A stretch of 64,000 nt of DNA from Halomonas sp. S3-1-1 (GCF_023757625.1 NZ_JALGBZ010000001.1:992001-1056000); one strand, 5' to 3'. Counted from the stretch's first letter, positions 35,806-45,805 are shown. A program made the numbers and translations. The notes: generated by a model from the sequence alone, not told the origin.

Positions 35806-37274
35806 TGACGCTGAAACGGCTTCTTCAACGCCTGCTTCCGGCCACGCTTCGCGGGCGCTTCGTGATCATCATGATCGCCGGGGTGCTGGCGGCCCAGGCG
35901 GGCAGCTACGCGCTTTGGAGCGCTCAGGTGCGCGCCAGCCAGCTCGAACAGCTCGACGAGCTATCCAACAACATGGCGCAAAGCATCGCCTCGACCATGA
36001 AGTACTTTCGTTCGCTGCCGGTGGACTATCGCCATATCGTGCTCGACCAGCTGCGCAACATGGGCGGCACACGCTTTTTCGTCAGCGTCAACGAGCGGCG
36101 CATCCCGGTGATCGATATTGGCGACGGCCCGGAAAAGGCGCTGGTGGTGGACAACGTCCACACCATTTTGACCCGCGAGCTCGCCATCGACGATGTCGTC
36201 GTCGAGTTCTCGCGCCCGGACACCCTGCGCCTTTTCAATAACGAGGTGCTGCTGCATGATCTGCCGCCGCGCTGGGGCCAGCACAGTCTCTTGATGGAGC
36301 CGCTGTCGCCGCCGATTCTGGTGGTACAGCTCGAACTCGCCCCGGATATGTGGCTCTATGTCGCCACCCTGCTCGGCGTGCCGGACATTTTCAATGCCAG
36401 TGCCTGGCTGTCCGAGGAGCGCCTGCTGGTGGGGATTCTGGTGCTGATTAGCGTGCTGGGGCTCTCGCTTTTAAGTATCAAAAGCGCCACTCGGCCGTTG
36501 GCGCGACTCTCGAGGGCCGCACGCCAGCTCGGTGATGATTTGGACAGTCCACCGCTCAAGGAGAGCGGCCCGAGAGAAGTCGCCGCCACGGCGGCGGCGT
36601 TCAACCGCATGCAGCGGCGCATCCGCGATCAGGTCGAGGAGCGCGAACGGCTCTTTTCAGCGATCTCTCACGATTTGAAAACCCCGATTACCCGGATGCG
36701 CCTTCGCGCTGAAATGCTCGACGACCCGCGCCAGCGTGAGCGCTTTTGCGCTTCGCTCGACGAGCTTTCCGAGCTGGTGAAGGGGGCGCTGGCCTCGGTC
36801 AAAGGGCTCGACCTGCACGAGGCGCCGGTGGCCACGGATATCGGGGCGCTGGCGCTTCATCTCGCCACGGAGCTTCGTTTGCAGGGTGGCGATGTCGAGA
36901 TCACCGGCCAGGCCGCGCCTTTGGTGGTCAAGCCGCTGGCGATCAAGCGCTGTCTTTCGAACCTTTTGGAGAACGCGGTATTCTACGGCCAGCACGCCCG
37001 GGTCGAGATCATCGACGCCCCGGAGCGCGTGACGATTCGCCTTAGAGATGCCGGCCCCGGCATCGAGGATTCACAGCTCGACCGGGTCTTTTCGCCGTTC
37101 GTGCGCCTGGAAGCCTCGCGCAGCCGCCACACCGGCGGCAGCGGCTTGGGGCTCGGCATCGCCCGCCACATCGCCCGCGCTCACGGCGGCGATATTACGC
37201 TTGCCAATCATCCCGCCGGCGGGCTCGTCGCCACGCTGACGCTTGCCCGTCAGGCCAATGTTACCGGCTTGTAA
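35805..37274 (+). CDS. gtrS: Sensor histidine kinase (GtrS-like)
   Basis: A 489-residue inner-membrane kinase. ATG 35805 overlaps the regulator's stop by one base. Transmembrane helix 1 is at about 18-38 and helix 2 near 205-226, with a ~165-residue periplasmic sensor between. A HAMP domain follows, then the phosphorylated His in SAISHDLKTPITRMRLRAEM. ATP-binding boxes are NLLENAVFYG, RDAGPGIEDSQLDRVFSPF and GGSGLGLGIARHIARAHGG. In Pseudomonas the relative senses 2-ketogluconate or 6-phosphogluconate; the ligand here is not known. It is followed by the transporter operon after 175 bp. Confidence 0.9.
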   Translation: MTLKRLLQRLLPATLRGRFVIIMIAGVLAAQAGSYALWSAQVRASQLEQLDELSNNMAQSIASTMKYFRSLPVDYRHIVLDQLRNMGGTRFFVSVNERRIPVIDIGDGPEKALVVDNVHTILTRELAIDDVVVEFSRPDTLRLFNNEVLLHDLPPRWGQHSLLMEPLSPPILVVQLELAPDMWLYVATLLGVPDIFNASAWLSEERLLVGILVLISVLGLSLLSIKSATRPLARLSRAARQLGDDLDSPPLKESGPREVAATAAAFNRMQRRIRDQVEERERLFSAISHDLKTPITRMRLRAEMLDDPRQRERFCASLDELSELVKGALASVKGLDLHEAPVATDIGALALHLATELRLQGGDVEITGQAAPLVVKPLAIKRCLSNLLENAVFYGQHARVEIIDAPERVTIRLRDAGPGIEDSQLDRVFSPFVRLEASRSRHTGGSGLGLGIARHIARAHGGDITLANHPAGGLVATLTLARQANVTGL

Positions 37275-37449
37275 TAAAGCGCCAACACTTTGTAGGAAAG
37301 CGATACTCCCGTTTGCCTGCCCGGCGGCGTACCCTCACGTAAAGGGCACGCTCGAACGCGGCCCCATTGTTTTAAAACAGCCGAACGTCTTATAACAGTC
37401 GACCCGCGCCGCACTCGGGGCGCCGACAATAACAACGCCAGGAGTCACC

Positions 37450-38766
37450 ATGTCCACTTTGCGTCTACCTGCTTTGCGTCTACCAACTCTGCGTCTGTCT
37501 ACTCTGCCTCTACCGACGTTGCGCCAATCCGCCCTCGGCCTTGCGCTTTCGATGGCCGCCACCACCTCGGCCCAGGCAAGCGATGTCGAAGTCCTCCACT
37601 GGTGGACCTCCGGCGGCGAGGCCCGCGCGGCCAACGTGCTCAAGGAGCTTTTGGAAGCCGAAGGCTACGGCTGGGAAGATTTCGCCGTGGCCGGCGGTGG
37701 CGGTGAAACCGCGATGACCGTGCTGAAATCCCGCGCCATGTCCGGCAATCCGCCGTCGGCGGCCCAGATCAAGGGCCCGGAAATTCAGGAGTGGGGCGAG
37801 CTTGGGCTTCTGGGCGATCTCGACGACGTCGCCGCCGAGGAGAACTGGGACGCGCTGCTGCCCGAGGTGGTCGCCGACATCATGCGCTTCGACGGCCATT
37901 ACGTGGCGGTGCCGGCCAACGTGCACCGGGTGAACTGGCTGTGGGCCAACCCGGAGGTGCTGGACGCCGCCGGGGTCGAGATGCCCACGACCCTTGACGA
38001 GCTGTTCACCGCCGGCGAGGCGATTCGCGAAGCGGGCTTCGTGCCATTGGCCCACGGCGGCCAGGCCTGGCAGGACGCCACCGTGTTCGAAAGCGTGGTG
38101 CTGGGAAGCCAAGGGGTGGATTTCTACCGCCAGTCGCTGGTCGAGCTCGACCCCGAGGCGCTGGGAAGCGATCAAATGATCGAGGCGCTTGAAACCTTCA
38201 AACGCCTGCGCGAGCTGATGGACGAGGGCATGCCCGGGCGCGACTGGAACATCGCGACCAATATGGTGATCGAGGGTGACGCCGGCTTTCAGCTAATGGG
38301 CGACTGGGCCAAGGGCGAGTTCACCGCCGCCGGGCTCACCGCCGGCGAAGACTACCTGTGCGCCGCCGCACCGGGCAGTGAAGACGCCTTCTCGTTCAAT
38401 ATCGACAGCCTTGCCATGTTCCGCGTGAACGACGACGGCGAGCGCGAGGCCCAGCAGGCGCTGGCGCGACTGGTACTCGAACCCACTTTCCAGGAAGCCT
38501 TCAACCTGGCCAAGGGCTCGATTCCCGCCCGTCCTGATCTCGACATGAGCGAGTTCGACAGCTGCGCCGAGCAGTCGCTGGCGGATTTCCAGCGCACCGC
38601 TGAAACCGGTGGTCTGGTGCCCAGCATGTCCCACGGCATGGCCGTACGCGCCGACGTACAGGGCGCGATCTTCGATGTGGTGACCAACTACTTCAACGAC
38701 GCCAACATGCCCGCCGACCAGGCCGCCGAGCGCCTGGTGAGTGCCGCTCAGATGGCCTCGTTCTAA
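37450..38766 (+). CDS. gtsA: Sugar ABC transporter, periplasmic binding protein (GtsA-like)
   Basis: A 438-residue solute-binding protein, family 1. The mature start SDVEVLHWWTSGGEARAANV, GGGGETAMTVLKSRAMSGNP, and VPANVHRVNWLWANPEVL match glucose/mannose-binding proteins of Pseudomonas. The N-terminus is odd: before the signal-peptide core (QSALGLALSMAATTSAQA) lie five 5-residue repeats of the type (T/A)LRLP, encoded by 15-bp tandem repeats (37455-37529). ATG 37450 follows AGGAGTCACC. It is the first gene of the uptake operon. Confidence 0.92.
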   Translation: MSTLRLPALRLPTLRLSTLPLPTLRQSALGLALSMAATTSAQASDVEVLHWWTSGGEARAANVLKELLEAEGYGWEDFAVAGGGGETAMTVLKSRAMSGNPPSAAQIKGPEIQEWGELGLLGDLDDVAAEENWDALLPEVVADIMRFDGHYVAVPANVHRVNWLWANPEVLDAAGVEMPTTLDELFTAGEAIREAGFVPLAHGGQAWQDATVFESVVLGSQGVDFYRQSLVELDPEALGSDQMIEALETFKRLRELMDEGMPGRDWNIATNMVIEGDAGFQLMGDWAKGEFTAAGLTAGEDYLCAAAPGSEDAFSFNIDSLAMFRVNDDGEREAQQALARLVLEPTFQEAFNLAKGSIPARPDLDMSEFDSCAEQSLADFQRTAETGGLVPSMSHGMAVRADVQGAIFDVVTNYFNDANMPADQAAERLVSAAQMASF

Positions 38767-38828
38767 GCGTTTCTTGATGTTCGCGCCGCCGCCCGGCGGC
38801 GCGCCTTGCTGACCGGCGAGATTTCCCC

Positions 38829-39743
38829 ATGACACACTCGATTTCACCGAAGGCCCGGCGGCCGACGGCGTCCGGCCGACTGCAGGCGTGGCTGCCGCGG
38901 CTGGTGCTGGCGCCTTCGGCGGCCGTGATCCTGTTTTTCGTCTACGGCTTCATGCTCTGGACGTTCGTGCTGTCGCTGACCAGCTCGCGCATGCTGCCAA
39001 GCTACGACTTCGTCGGCTTCGGGCAGTACGCGCGGCTGATGGCCAACGACCGCTGGTGGGTCGCCTCGACCAACCTGATGATTTTTGGCGCGCTGTTCGT
39101 GGCGGTGTGCCTGGTGATCGGCGCTTTGCTGGCCATTTTGCTCGACCAGAAAATCCGTCAGGAGGGGGCGCTGCGCACCGTTTATCTCTACCCGATGGCG
39201 CTATCGTTCATCGTCACCGGGGTGGTGTGGAAGTGGCTTTTGAACCCGCAGCTCGGCATCCAGGCGATGGTGCAGGGCTGGGGCTTCGAGTCGTTTCGCT
39301 TCGACTGGATCGTCGATCCGAACATGGCGATCTATACGCTGGTGATCGCCGCGGTGTGGCAGGCCTCGGGCTTCGTGATGGCGCTGTTTCTAGCGGGGCT
39401 TAGGGGCATCGACGACAGCATCATCAAGGCCGCCCAGCTGGATGGGGCGAGCCTGCCGCGCATTTACTGGCGCGTGGTGATGCCGTGCCTGCGCCCGGTG
39501 GTGTTTAGCGCGGTGATGATTCTGGCCCACATCGCGATCAAGAGTTTCGATCTGGTGGTGGCGCTGACCGGCGGTGGCCCGGGCTACGCCTCGGATCTGC
39601 CTGCGACCTTCATGTACACCCACGCCTTCAACCGCGCCCAGATCGGGCTGGGCTCCGCCAGCGCCATGCTGATGCTGGGCGGGGTGCTGGCGATTCTGAT
39701 TCCCTATCTCTATTCGGAACTGAGGAGCCGCCGCCATGGCTGA
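38829..39743 (+). CDS. gtsB: Sugar ABC transporter permease 1 (GtsB-like)
   Basis: A 304-residue inner-membrane permease with six helices. The cytoplasmic EAA loop, which couples to the ATPase, reads KAAQLDGASLPRIYWRVVMP. The C-terminal segment VALTGGGPGYASDLPATFMY is typical of MalF/GtsB-type permeases. It overlaps gtsC by 8 bp. Confidence 0.93.
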   Translation: MTHSISPKARRPTASGRLQAWLPRLVLAPSAAVILFFVYGFMLWTFVLSLTSSRMLPSYDFVGFGQYARLMANDRWWVASTNLMIFGALFVAVCLVIGALLAILLDQKIRQEGALRTVYLYPMALSFIVTGVVWKWLLNPQLGIQAMVQGWGFESFRFDWIVDPNMAIYTLVIAAVWQASGFVMALFLAGLRGIDDSIIKAAQLDGASLPRIYWRVVMPCLRPVVFSAVMILAHIAIKSFDLVVALTGGGPGYASDLPATFMYTHAFNRAQIGLGSASAMLMLGGVLAILIPYLYSELRSRRHG

Positions 39744-40614
39744 TGCCATTCGTCGCCAAACCGTCGGCGCGCGCCTTTTGCGCGGCGCGCTCTACGCCGT
39801 TTTGATTCTGGCCGCACTTTTCTACGCGCTGCCGCTTTTGATCATGCTGATCACCTCCATCAAGCCGCTGTCCGAGATCACCGCCGGTTCGCTGCTGTCG
39901 CTTCCGCAAAATCCGACGCTCGCGCCCTGGACCAAAGCCTGGGGCGAGGCGTGTACCGGCATGCGCTGCGAAGGCGTGGGGGGCTACTTCTGGAACTCGT
40001 TTGCCATCGTGATTCCGGCGGTGCTGATCTCGACGGCGGCTGGCGCGCTCAACGGCTACGCCTTGACCAAGTGGCGCTTCAAGGGCGCGGAAATCGTGTT
40101 CGCGCTGATGCTGTTTGGCTGCTTCATTCCGTTTCAGGTGGTGCTGCTTCCCATGGCGCAGACGCTTGGCTGGCTGGGGCTTTCAAGCTCCCGGGCAGGG
40201 CTGGTGCTGGTGCACGTGGTGTTCGGCATCGCCTTCACGACGCTTTTTTTCCGCAACTTCTACGTCGGCATCCCGGATGAGCTGGTGTCGGCGGCGAAGC
40301 TCGACGGCGCTGGGTTCTTTCGCATTTTCTGGCGCATTCTGCTGCCGGTATCGGCGCCGATCATCGTGGTGTCGATCATCTGGCAATTCACCCAGATCTG
40401 GAACGATTTTCTGTTCGGCGTGGCGTTTTCAGGCCACGACACCCAGCCGGTAACGGTGGCGCTCAACAACCTGGTGAACACCTCGACCGGCGTTACCGAG
40501 TACAACGTGAATATGGCGGCGGCGATGATTGCTGCGCTGCCGACGCTGGTGGTTTACGTGCTGGCGGGCAAGTACTTCGTGCGCGGGCTGACCGCCGGTT
40601 CGGTCAAGGGTTAA
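39736..40614 (+). CDS. gtsC: Sugar ABC transporter permease 2 (GtsC-like)
   Basis: A 292-residue permease with six helices. The EAA loop reads [20 protein letters not shown], and the MalG-type segment [15 protein letters not shown] follows. It partners GtsB as a heterodimer. The start ATG 39736 lies inside the end of gtsB (8-bp overlap), and gtsD follows after 28 bp. Confidence 0.93.
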   Translation: MADAIRRQTVGARLLRGALYAVLILAALFYALPLLIMLITSIKPLSEITAGSLLSLPQNPTLAPWTKAWGEACTGMRCEGVGGYFWNSFAIVIPAVLISTAAGALNGYALTKWRFKGAEIVFALMLFGCFIPFQVVLLPMAQTLGWLGLSSSRAGLVLVHVVFGIAFTTLFFRNFYVGIPDELVSAAKLDGAGFFRIFWRILLPVSAPIIVVSIIWQFTQIWNDFLFGVAFSGHDTQPVTVALNNLVNTSTGVTEYNVNMAAAMIAALPTLVVYVLAGKYFVRGLTAGSVKG

Positions 40615-40642
40615 GTACTCAACAATAACGGGAAAGCAATTT

Positions 40643-41764
40643 ATGGCAGCGCTTGAAATCGATCAGGTACGCAAGGAGTTCGGCCGCGAGCGGGTGCTCA
40701 AGGACGTGAGCCTTTCCATCGAGTCCGGCCAGTTTCTGATTCTGGTGGGGCCGTCCGGCTGCGGCAAGTCGACCCTCATGAACGCCATCGCCGGGCTCGA
40801 GCCGGTCACCAGCGGGCACATTCGCATCGACGGTGAGGACGTGACCGGGCGTACCCCCGCCGAGCGGGATATCGCCATGGTGTTCCAGTCCTACGCGCTC
40901 TACCCGAGCATGACGGTGCGCCAGAACATCAGCTTCGGTCTCGAGATGCGCAAGGTGCCCAAGGCCGAGCGCATTGAGGCGGTGGAGCGGGTCGCGGATC
41001 TTTTGCAGATCTCGCACCTTCTGGAGCGTAAGCCCGCCCAGCTCTCCGGCGGGCAGCGCCAGCGGGTGGCGATGGGCCGAGCGTTGGCGCGCGAGCCCAA
41101 GGTGTATCTGTTCGACGAGCCGCTGTCGAATCTGGACGCCAAGCTGCGTGTCGACATGCGCACCGAGATCAAGAAGCTCCACCAGCGCCTGGGCACGACC
41201 ATCGTTTACGTGACCCACGACCAGGTCGAGGCGATGACGCTGGCGGACAAGATCGCGGTGATGCGCGACGGTCATATTCTCCAGCTGGGCTCGCCGGACG
41301 AGGTCTACAACGATCCGGTAGACATGTTCGTCGCGGGCTTTATGGGCTCGCCCTCGATGAACTTCATTCGCGCCACGCTCGAACAAAGTGACGGCGGGGT
41401 TCAACTGCGTATCGAAACCCCGAGCGAGGAGAGCCTGACGCTCCCCTGGCCCGCGGCGCGAACCACCGAGGCGCTTACCGAGCGGATCGGCAAAACGGTG
41501 ATTCTTGGCCTGCGCCCGGAGCACTTTAGCGAGGAGGACGCGCGCCTCGGCGCCCAGGCGGAGGGTACGCCAATGACGGCGACGGTCAGCGTGGTCGAGC
41601 CGACCGGGGCGGATATCCTGCTGCGCCTGCCGCTGGGCGAAGAGGAGATCACCGCCCGAGTCGGCCCCAAGTGCGCCGTCGCCCCGGGGGATCGGCTGGC
41701 GCTGCGGGTCGACATGAGCCGGGCGGTCATGTTCGACGCCAACAGCGAACAGCGCATTGCCTGA
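40643..41764 (+). CDS. gtsD: Sugar ABC transporter ATPase (GtsD/MalK type)
   Basis: A 373-residue ATP-binding subunit. Walker A is GPSGCGKST, the signature [15 protein letters not shown], Walker [16 protein letters not shown], and the switch His is in [16 protein letters not shown]. The C-terminal ~130 residues form the MalK-type TOBE/OB regulatory domain ([13 protein letters not shown]). It drives the GtsBC channel. It is convergent with ycjF, with 19 bp between the two stop codons. Confidence 0.94.
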   Translation: MAALEIDQVRKEFGRERVLKDVSLSIESGQFLILVGPSGCGKSTLMNAIAGLEPVTSGHIRIDGEDVTGRTPAERDIAMVFQSYALYPSMTVRQNISFGLEMRKVPKAERIEAVERVADLLQISHLLERKPAQLSGGQRQRVAMGRALAREPKVYLFDEPLSNLDAKLRVDMRTEIKKLHQRLGTTIVYVTHDQVEAMTLADKIAVMRDGHILQLGSPDEVYNDPVDMFVAGFMGSPSMNFIRATLEQSDGGVQLRIETPSEESLTLPWPAARTTEALTERIGKTVILGLRPEHFSEEDARLGAQAEGTPMTATVSVVEPTGADILLRLPLGEEEITARVGPKCAVAPGDRLALRVDMSRAVMFDANSEQRIA

Positions 41765-41783
41765 CGCGCTCTTCGGTCTTGTG

Positions 41784-42809
41784 TTAGCGGTCAGCGCGCG
41801 GGGCAGGCTCCTTGTCGGCCCGTTTGAGCTGGCGCCACAGCGACTGGCGCAGATCGGAGAGTTTGGGCTGCTCTTCGGGCGTGAACGCCAGCGGCCGGCA
41901 CAGGCGCTGGGCGCGAAGGCCGAGGCGAGCGCTCAAGAGCCCGGTGGCCAAGCCCTGACCTGCGCGAGTCGAAAGCCTGGCAGTCAAGTCGAGCGAGAGC
42001 ATGTCCATGCTGACATCAGAAGCAAGCTCGGTGGCGCCGGCGAAGGCCATGTTGTGCAGGACGTTGCGAAAAAGCCGCAGGCGACTGGCGTAGCCAAGCT
42101 CGAGCCCGTAGAGCCTACAGAGCCGGTCGACCATGGCGAGGCTTCGCCAGGCGACCAGCGCCATGTCTACCAGCGTGAGCGGGCTGATCGCCACCATCAG
42201 CGCCGTCTCGCCGGACATGCGCGTGATCAGCTGCTGCGCGCGGCGATCCCGGGGCGCGAGCAGGTGGTAGCAAAGCAGCGTTTGCACCTCCACGCCGCTG
42301 TGGTGCGGCTGGCAGGCGCGCGTGAACGCCTGCCAGTGCGGGTCGTCGTCACTGAGCTTGAGCTGGACTTTCAGCTTCTCGGCAAGCGCCTTTGACTGCT
42401 CGAAGGAGCAGTGGGGGAGCGTGGCGAGCTCTTCGCGTAAACGATCGTGACGCTTGAGGCGTTTCAGCCGGCCAAGCTCCTTGACCAGCGACGCGCCGCC
42501 GAGCGTGATCAGCCCCAAGCCAAACGCCTGCCAGGCCACGCTTAGCCAGGCCGAGCCCTCGATGGCGTCGGGAATGCCGGTGGCGAACTCGGCGGCCCCC
42601 AATCCGCCTGCACCGATCAGCGCGAACATCAGCCCCCAGCGGCGCTTGCGCGGCGCGCCCAGATGAGCCTCTGGCAGGGCGCGGGCCTCGGGCTCGGTCA
42701 ACGGCTGGTCTTCGCGCAGCGGGTCGAAACGTTCGTGGGTGCGCAGCGGCTCATCATCCAGGGGCGTGTCGTCGAGGTTGAACTGGCGGCGTGGGTTGGG
42801 GGTCGTCAT
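41784..42809 (-). CDS. ycjF: YcjF-like inner-membrane protein (DUF697, TIGR01620)
   Basis: A 341-residue protein. The N-terminal ~70 residues are charged and cytoplasmic, followed by two hydrophobic segments (about 80-105 and 115-135). The C-terminal DUF697-type domain includes AVSPL-like ALMVAISPLTLVDMALVAWR. It overlaps ycjX by 4 bp (ATGA), the standard ycjX-ycjF pair. Function is poorly known; the pair is linked to envelope stress in enterobacteria. Confidence 0.88.
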   Translation of the reverse strand: MTTPNPRRQFNLDDTPLDDEPLRTHERFDPLREDQPLTEPEARALPEAHLGAPRKRRWGLMFALIGAGGLGAAEFATGIPDAIEGSAWLSVAWQAFGLGLITLGGASLVKELGRLKRLKRHDRLREELATLPHCSFEQSKALAEKLKVQLKLSDDDPHWQAFTRACQPHHSGVEVQTLLCYHLLAPRDRRAQQLITRMSGETALMVAISPLTLVDMALVAWRSLAMVDRLCRLYGLELGYASRLRLFRNVLHNMAFAGATELASDVSMDMLSLDLTARLSTRAGQGLATGLLSARLGLRAQRLCRPLAFTPEEQPKLSDLRQSLWRQLKRADKEPAPRADR

Positions 42810-44194
42810 TGCAGCTTGTCTCCAATCAGCCAGTCGAGGGCGGCGTCCATGCGGATATGATCGAGCGCATCGGTGTCGCGGCTCATCGGGCGAAAGCTTG
42901 GGTAGTCGAAGCCCTGGCCCTGCCAGAACTCGGCGGTGGGCAGCCGGCTCGGCACATCGCCCGGGTAGAGCAGCACCTCCTCGCCCTCCAGGGTCGTGCC
43001 TCTCAGCGCCGGGGTGCGTTTGCCGTTTTCCTGCACCTCGCGGGTCTGAGTGGCGCGAATGGCGGCCAGCGAAAATGCCTTGACCGGCACGTTGGCGTAG
43101 CGCAGATCCTTCAAGGGCTCGGCCAAAAGACTCTCGAGAAGCGTGACCACGTTGGCGTGCTGGTCCGGCGTAACGTGGTCCGCCTTGGTCGCGGCGATCG
43201 CGAGCCGGTCGATTTTCGGCGCGAACATCCGCGTGAGCAGGCTGCGCTTGCCGTAGTTGAAGCTCTGCATCAGTTGGCCCAGCGCCTGTGATAAATCCTC
43301 GAAGCGCTCGGGCCCGGCGTTGAGCGCGCCCAAGACGTCGACCAGCACGATCTGGCGGTCAAAGCGGCGAAAGTGATCGCGGTAGAAGGGGCGTACCACC
43401 TGCTGCTGGTAATAGCGAAAGCGCGCCTTGAGCGTGGCGTAAAGGCTTTCCTCTGGCAGCGCGTCCAGGGTTTCCTGGGACTGGGTCAAATCCGGCAGCG
43501 GGAAGAACTGTAACACCGGCGCGTCCTCGAGCTCGCCGGGCAGCAAAAACCGCCCCGGCTGGAGATCCGAAAAGCCCGCCTGTTTGGCCCGCTTGAGCCC
43601 GTCGGCGTACTGCTTCGAGATGCTGGCAAGGGTGGTTTCGTCCACCGGCTTGGCCGGGTCGAGCGCCTCTACTGATGCATGCCACTCATTGAATAGCGCC
43701 CGGCGGTGTGGGCCCTGGTGCTGCGCCTGGGCCTGACACCAGCTGTAGAAGTCGTGCTGCAGAAGCGGCAGGTCCAGAAGCCACTCGCCGGGGTAGTCGA
43801 ACAGATCCAGCGTCAGCTTCGCGGTTTCCGGCGTGAACCAGCCGCTTTGCGCCGGCTTGAAGCGAAGCTCAAGGCGTAGTTCGCTGATACCGCGCGTAGG
43901 CGCCGGCCAGCACGGCGGCGTGTCGTCGAGTGCCGCCATACCCGGATCGTAAGGAAAGCGCGGTACGCCCAGGTCCGGCTGGTTGAGCCGCTTGGCGCCG
44001 AGTAGCCGCCCTTCGCGGGCGGCGGGCAGCAGGTCGAGTTTGGCCTCGAGGCCCGCGTGGCGCAGTTGGTTGACCAGTGAGGTCAAAAACGCCGTTTTGC
44101 CGGCTTGGGAGAGCCCCGTAACGGCAAGTCTTAGCTGGCGGTCGCGGCCGCGCTCCAACAGGTTGTTGAGCTCCCGACTTAACGGCTGGGGCAT
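42806..44194 (-). CDS. ycjX: YcjX-like GTP-binding/ATPase protein (DUF463)
   Basis: A 462-residue P-loop protein starting at ATG 44194 (MPQPLSRELNNLLERGRDRQ); the frame is open 18 codons further, but no homology is seen there. The Walker A motif is VTGLSQAGKTAFLTSLVNQL. YcjX hallmarks include LDLFDYPGEWLLDLPLL, QIVLVDVLGALNAG and IAATKADHVTPDQHANVV. It is predicted to be peripheral and to work with the membrane protein YcjF. Confidence 0.92.
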   Translation of the reverse strand: MPQPLSRELNNLLERGRDRQLRLAVTGLSQAGKTAFLTSLVNQLRHAGLEAKLDLLPAAREGRLLGAKRLNQPDLGVPRFPYDPGMAALDDTPPCWPAPTRGISELRLELRFKPAQSGWFTPETAKLTLDLFDYPGEWLLDLPLLQHDFYSWCQAQAQHQGPHRRALFNEWHASVEALDPAKPVDETTLASISKQYADGLKRAKQAGFSDLQPGRFLLPGELEDAPVLQFFPLPDLTQSQETLDALPEESLYATLKARFRYYQQQVVRPFYRDHFRRFDRQIVLVDVLGALNAGPERFEDLSQALGQLMQSFNYGKRSLLTRMFAPKIDRLAIAATKADHVTPDQHANVVTLLESLLAEPLKDLRYANVPVKAFSLAAIRATQTREVQENGKRTPALRGTTLEGEEVLLYPGDVPSRLPTAEFWQGQGFDYPSFRPMSRDTDALDHIRMDAALDWLIGDKLQ

Positions 44195-44282
44195 GCGTGT
44201 TGTTCCTTGCGGTGAACGCTCAAAAGGTGATGCTTCCAAGCTTAGCAAAGCGCTGATTAACCGGCGATTAACGCCGCCACGG

Positions 44283-45155
44283 TTAGTCCAAACTCAGCGT
44301 CGTGCCTAACAGATGCTGCGCGCCGGGCACCAGCCACACCGGGTCGAGGCGGGTGTTGGCGGCTTCCACACAAACAAAGCGAAAGCCGGCATCCAGCGGC
44401 GTGTCCGCAGGCAGCGCATCGCCCGGGTGCCATACCACGGTGGAGTCGCTCGACTGCTTCGCCACGCGCAGGGTGCGCTCGCCGTCACTCAGCGCGACTG
44501 CCTCGTTGGTGTGGTAGATGCGATCGACCGGGCCTTGTACGGCGAGCACGCCCTGCTGCTCGGCTTCGGCGAAGTCCTTGAGCTTGTCCAGGTAACGCGC
44601 CCCGGCCAGGCCTTCGAGGCGGCACTGGTGGGTATGCGCCACGCCGAGATAAGTGTGCAGCGCGCCGCTCATCTTCACCGGCGTCTCACCGATGTTCTCG
44701 CTGATCAGCTCGACGTTCAGGCGCTGGGCGTTGGCCTGAATGAACACCCGCGCGGTGAGCAGGCTGTGCAGGCGCTCAAGCGGAGAGAGGTGTACCTCAA
44801 TACCTTCGGCGTGCTCATCTACCGCGTCGAGTCGCCATTGCGCCTGGCGGGCCAAGCCGTGAAAAGGGCCGTCGCGCTCTGGAGACTCGTCGGCGTAGCG
44901 CTCGTCGGCGAACCAGGGCCAGCACAGCGGAATGCCACCGCGAATGGTGTCGGGAAGCGCCGAAGGCGTCGGCGTGACCCAGAGCCAAGCGGCGCTATCG
45001 CCTTTGGGTTTGAAGTGCAGGACCTGGGCGCCTTGCAGGCTCACGATCATCTCGCCCCACGCCATGTTGAAGACGACGACCTCGCGGTCTTGCCACCGGG
45101 CGTTGGACTGACCGTCGACGTCGTCGACGAGCGTTTGCAGCGAATCGGGGATCAT
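44283..45155 (-). CDS. D-hexose-6-phosphate mutarotase (YeaD-like)
   Basis: A 290-residue aldose-1-epimerase-like beta-sandwich enzyme that interconverts alpha and beta anomers of glucose 6-phosphate. Recognisable segments are GAQVLHFKPKGDSAAWLWVT, IRGGIPLCWPWF, GPFHGLARQAQWRL and VVWHPGD. It lies downstream of the glucose-type transporter locus (with ycjXF between), as mutarotases do in Pseudomonas sugar loci, so a link to glucose catabolism is likely. Confidence 0.9.
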   Translation of the reverse strand: MIPDSLQTLVDDVDGQSNARWQDREVVVFNMAWGEMIVSLQGAQVLHFKPKGDSAAWLWVTPTPSALPDTIRGGIPLCWPWFADERYADESPERDGPFHGLARQAQWRLDAVDEHAEGIEVHLSPLERLHSLLTARVFIQANAQRLNVELISENIGETPVKMSGALHTYLGVAHTHQCRLEGLAGARYLDKLKDFAEAEQQGVLAVQGPVDRIYHTNEAVALSDGERTLRVAKQSSDSTVVWHPGDALPADTPLDAGFRFVCVEAANTRLDPVWLVPGAQHLLGTTLSLD

Positions 45156-45352
45156 GGGCGTTCCTTTTGGAGAATGGACAGTGGTAGTGGAGAGCGGGCA
45201 GTGGGCAGATGAGCAAGCCGGTCTCGAGCCGTCACTAGGCCTAAGTCGCCTTGCACATAAACCAGGCGCATCTCGGTGACTGTGTGCTATGTTAGGACAA
45301 GCGCGCCCGGTAGGTAAAACCGGCGCCTATATCGAAAAACCAGGGAGGTATT

Positions 45353-45595
45353 ATGGGCTTTTTAGCGTGGCTTATCATTGGTGGTCTGGCTGGCTGGATT
45401 GCCGGCAACATCATGCGCGGTGGCGGCTTCGGCATCATCGCTAACATTGGCGTCGGAATTGTAGGCGCGGTGATCGGCGGCTTTTTGTTCAGCCTGTTGG
45501 GGCTTTCCGCCGGCGGCTTCATCGGCTCGCTGGTCACCGCGACCGTAGGTGCCGTCGTGCTCTTGTGGGTCATTAGCAAGGTGCGCAAGGCGTAA
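45353..45595 (+). CDS. GlsB/YeaQ/YmgE family small membrane protein
   Basis: An 80-residue, glycine-rich inner-membrane protein with three helices. AWLIIGGLAGWIAGNIMRGG and ANIGVGIVGAVIGGFLFSLL are typical of the transglycosylase-associated/YeaQ family, which is induced under stress in E. coli. CAGGGAGG precedes the ATG at good spacing. It is monocistronic, with a terminator 70 bp downstream. Confidence 0.93.
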   Translation: MGFLAWLIIGGLAGWIAGNIMRGGGFGIIANIGVGIVGAVIGGFLFSLLGLSAGGFIGSLVTATVGAVVLLWVISKVRKA

Positions 45596-45667
45596 GCCTA
45601 AATAGAGCCGGGTAACGGGCTGCAAAAGCGACGCCCGTTTCACCCGGCCAGACGCGTTCAAACGTTT

Positions 45668-45705
45668 AAAACACCGCCCCGGAGCCTCTCCGGGGCGGTG
45701 TTTTT
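45668..45705. terminator. Terminator after the YeaQ-like gene
   Basis: AAAACACCGCCCCGGA (45668-45683), GCCTC, TCCGGGGCGGTGTTTT (45689-45704), a 16-bp perfect stem flanked by A and T runs, so active in both directions. Confidence 0.95.
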
Positions 45706-45805
45706 GTTCAAACCCTCAAGCGCGCTATCGGCCTGGCCAGGAGTTTCCGTTACACTAGGGCGCTTTGTGCCGGCGCGTTGCCGAGTGTCGTTTTCGAGGT
45801 GTCTT

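Noticed and set aside
45698-45805. Upstream start of the DUF1266-like gene
   Set aside because: The extra codons lie in the stem and T-run of a terminator and in leader sequence, with no conserved residues.
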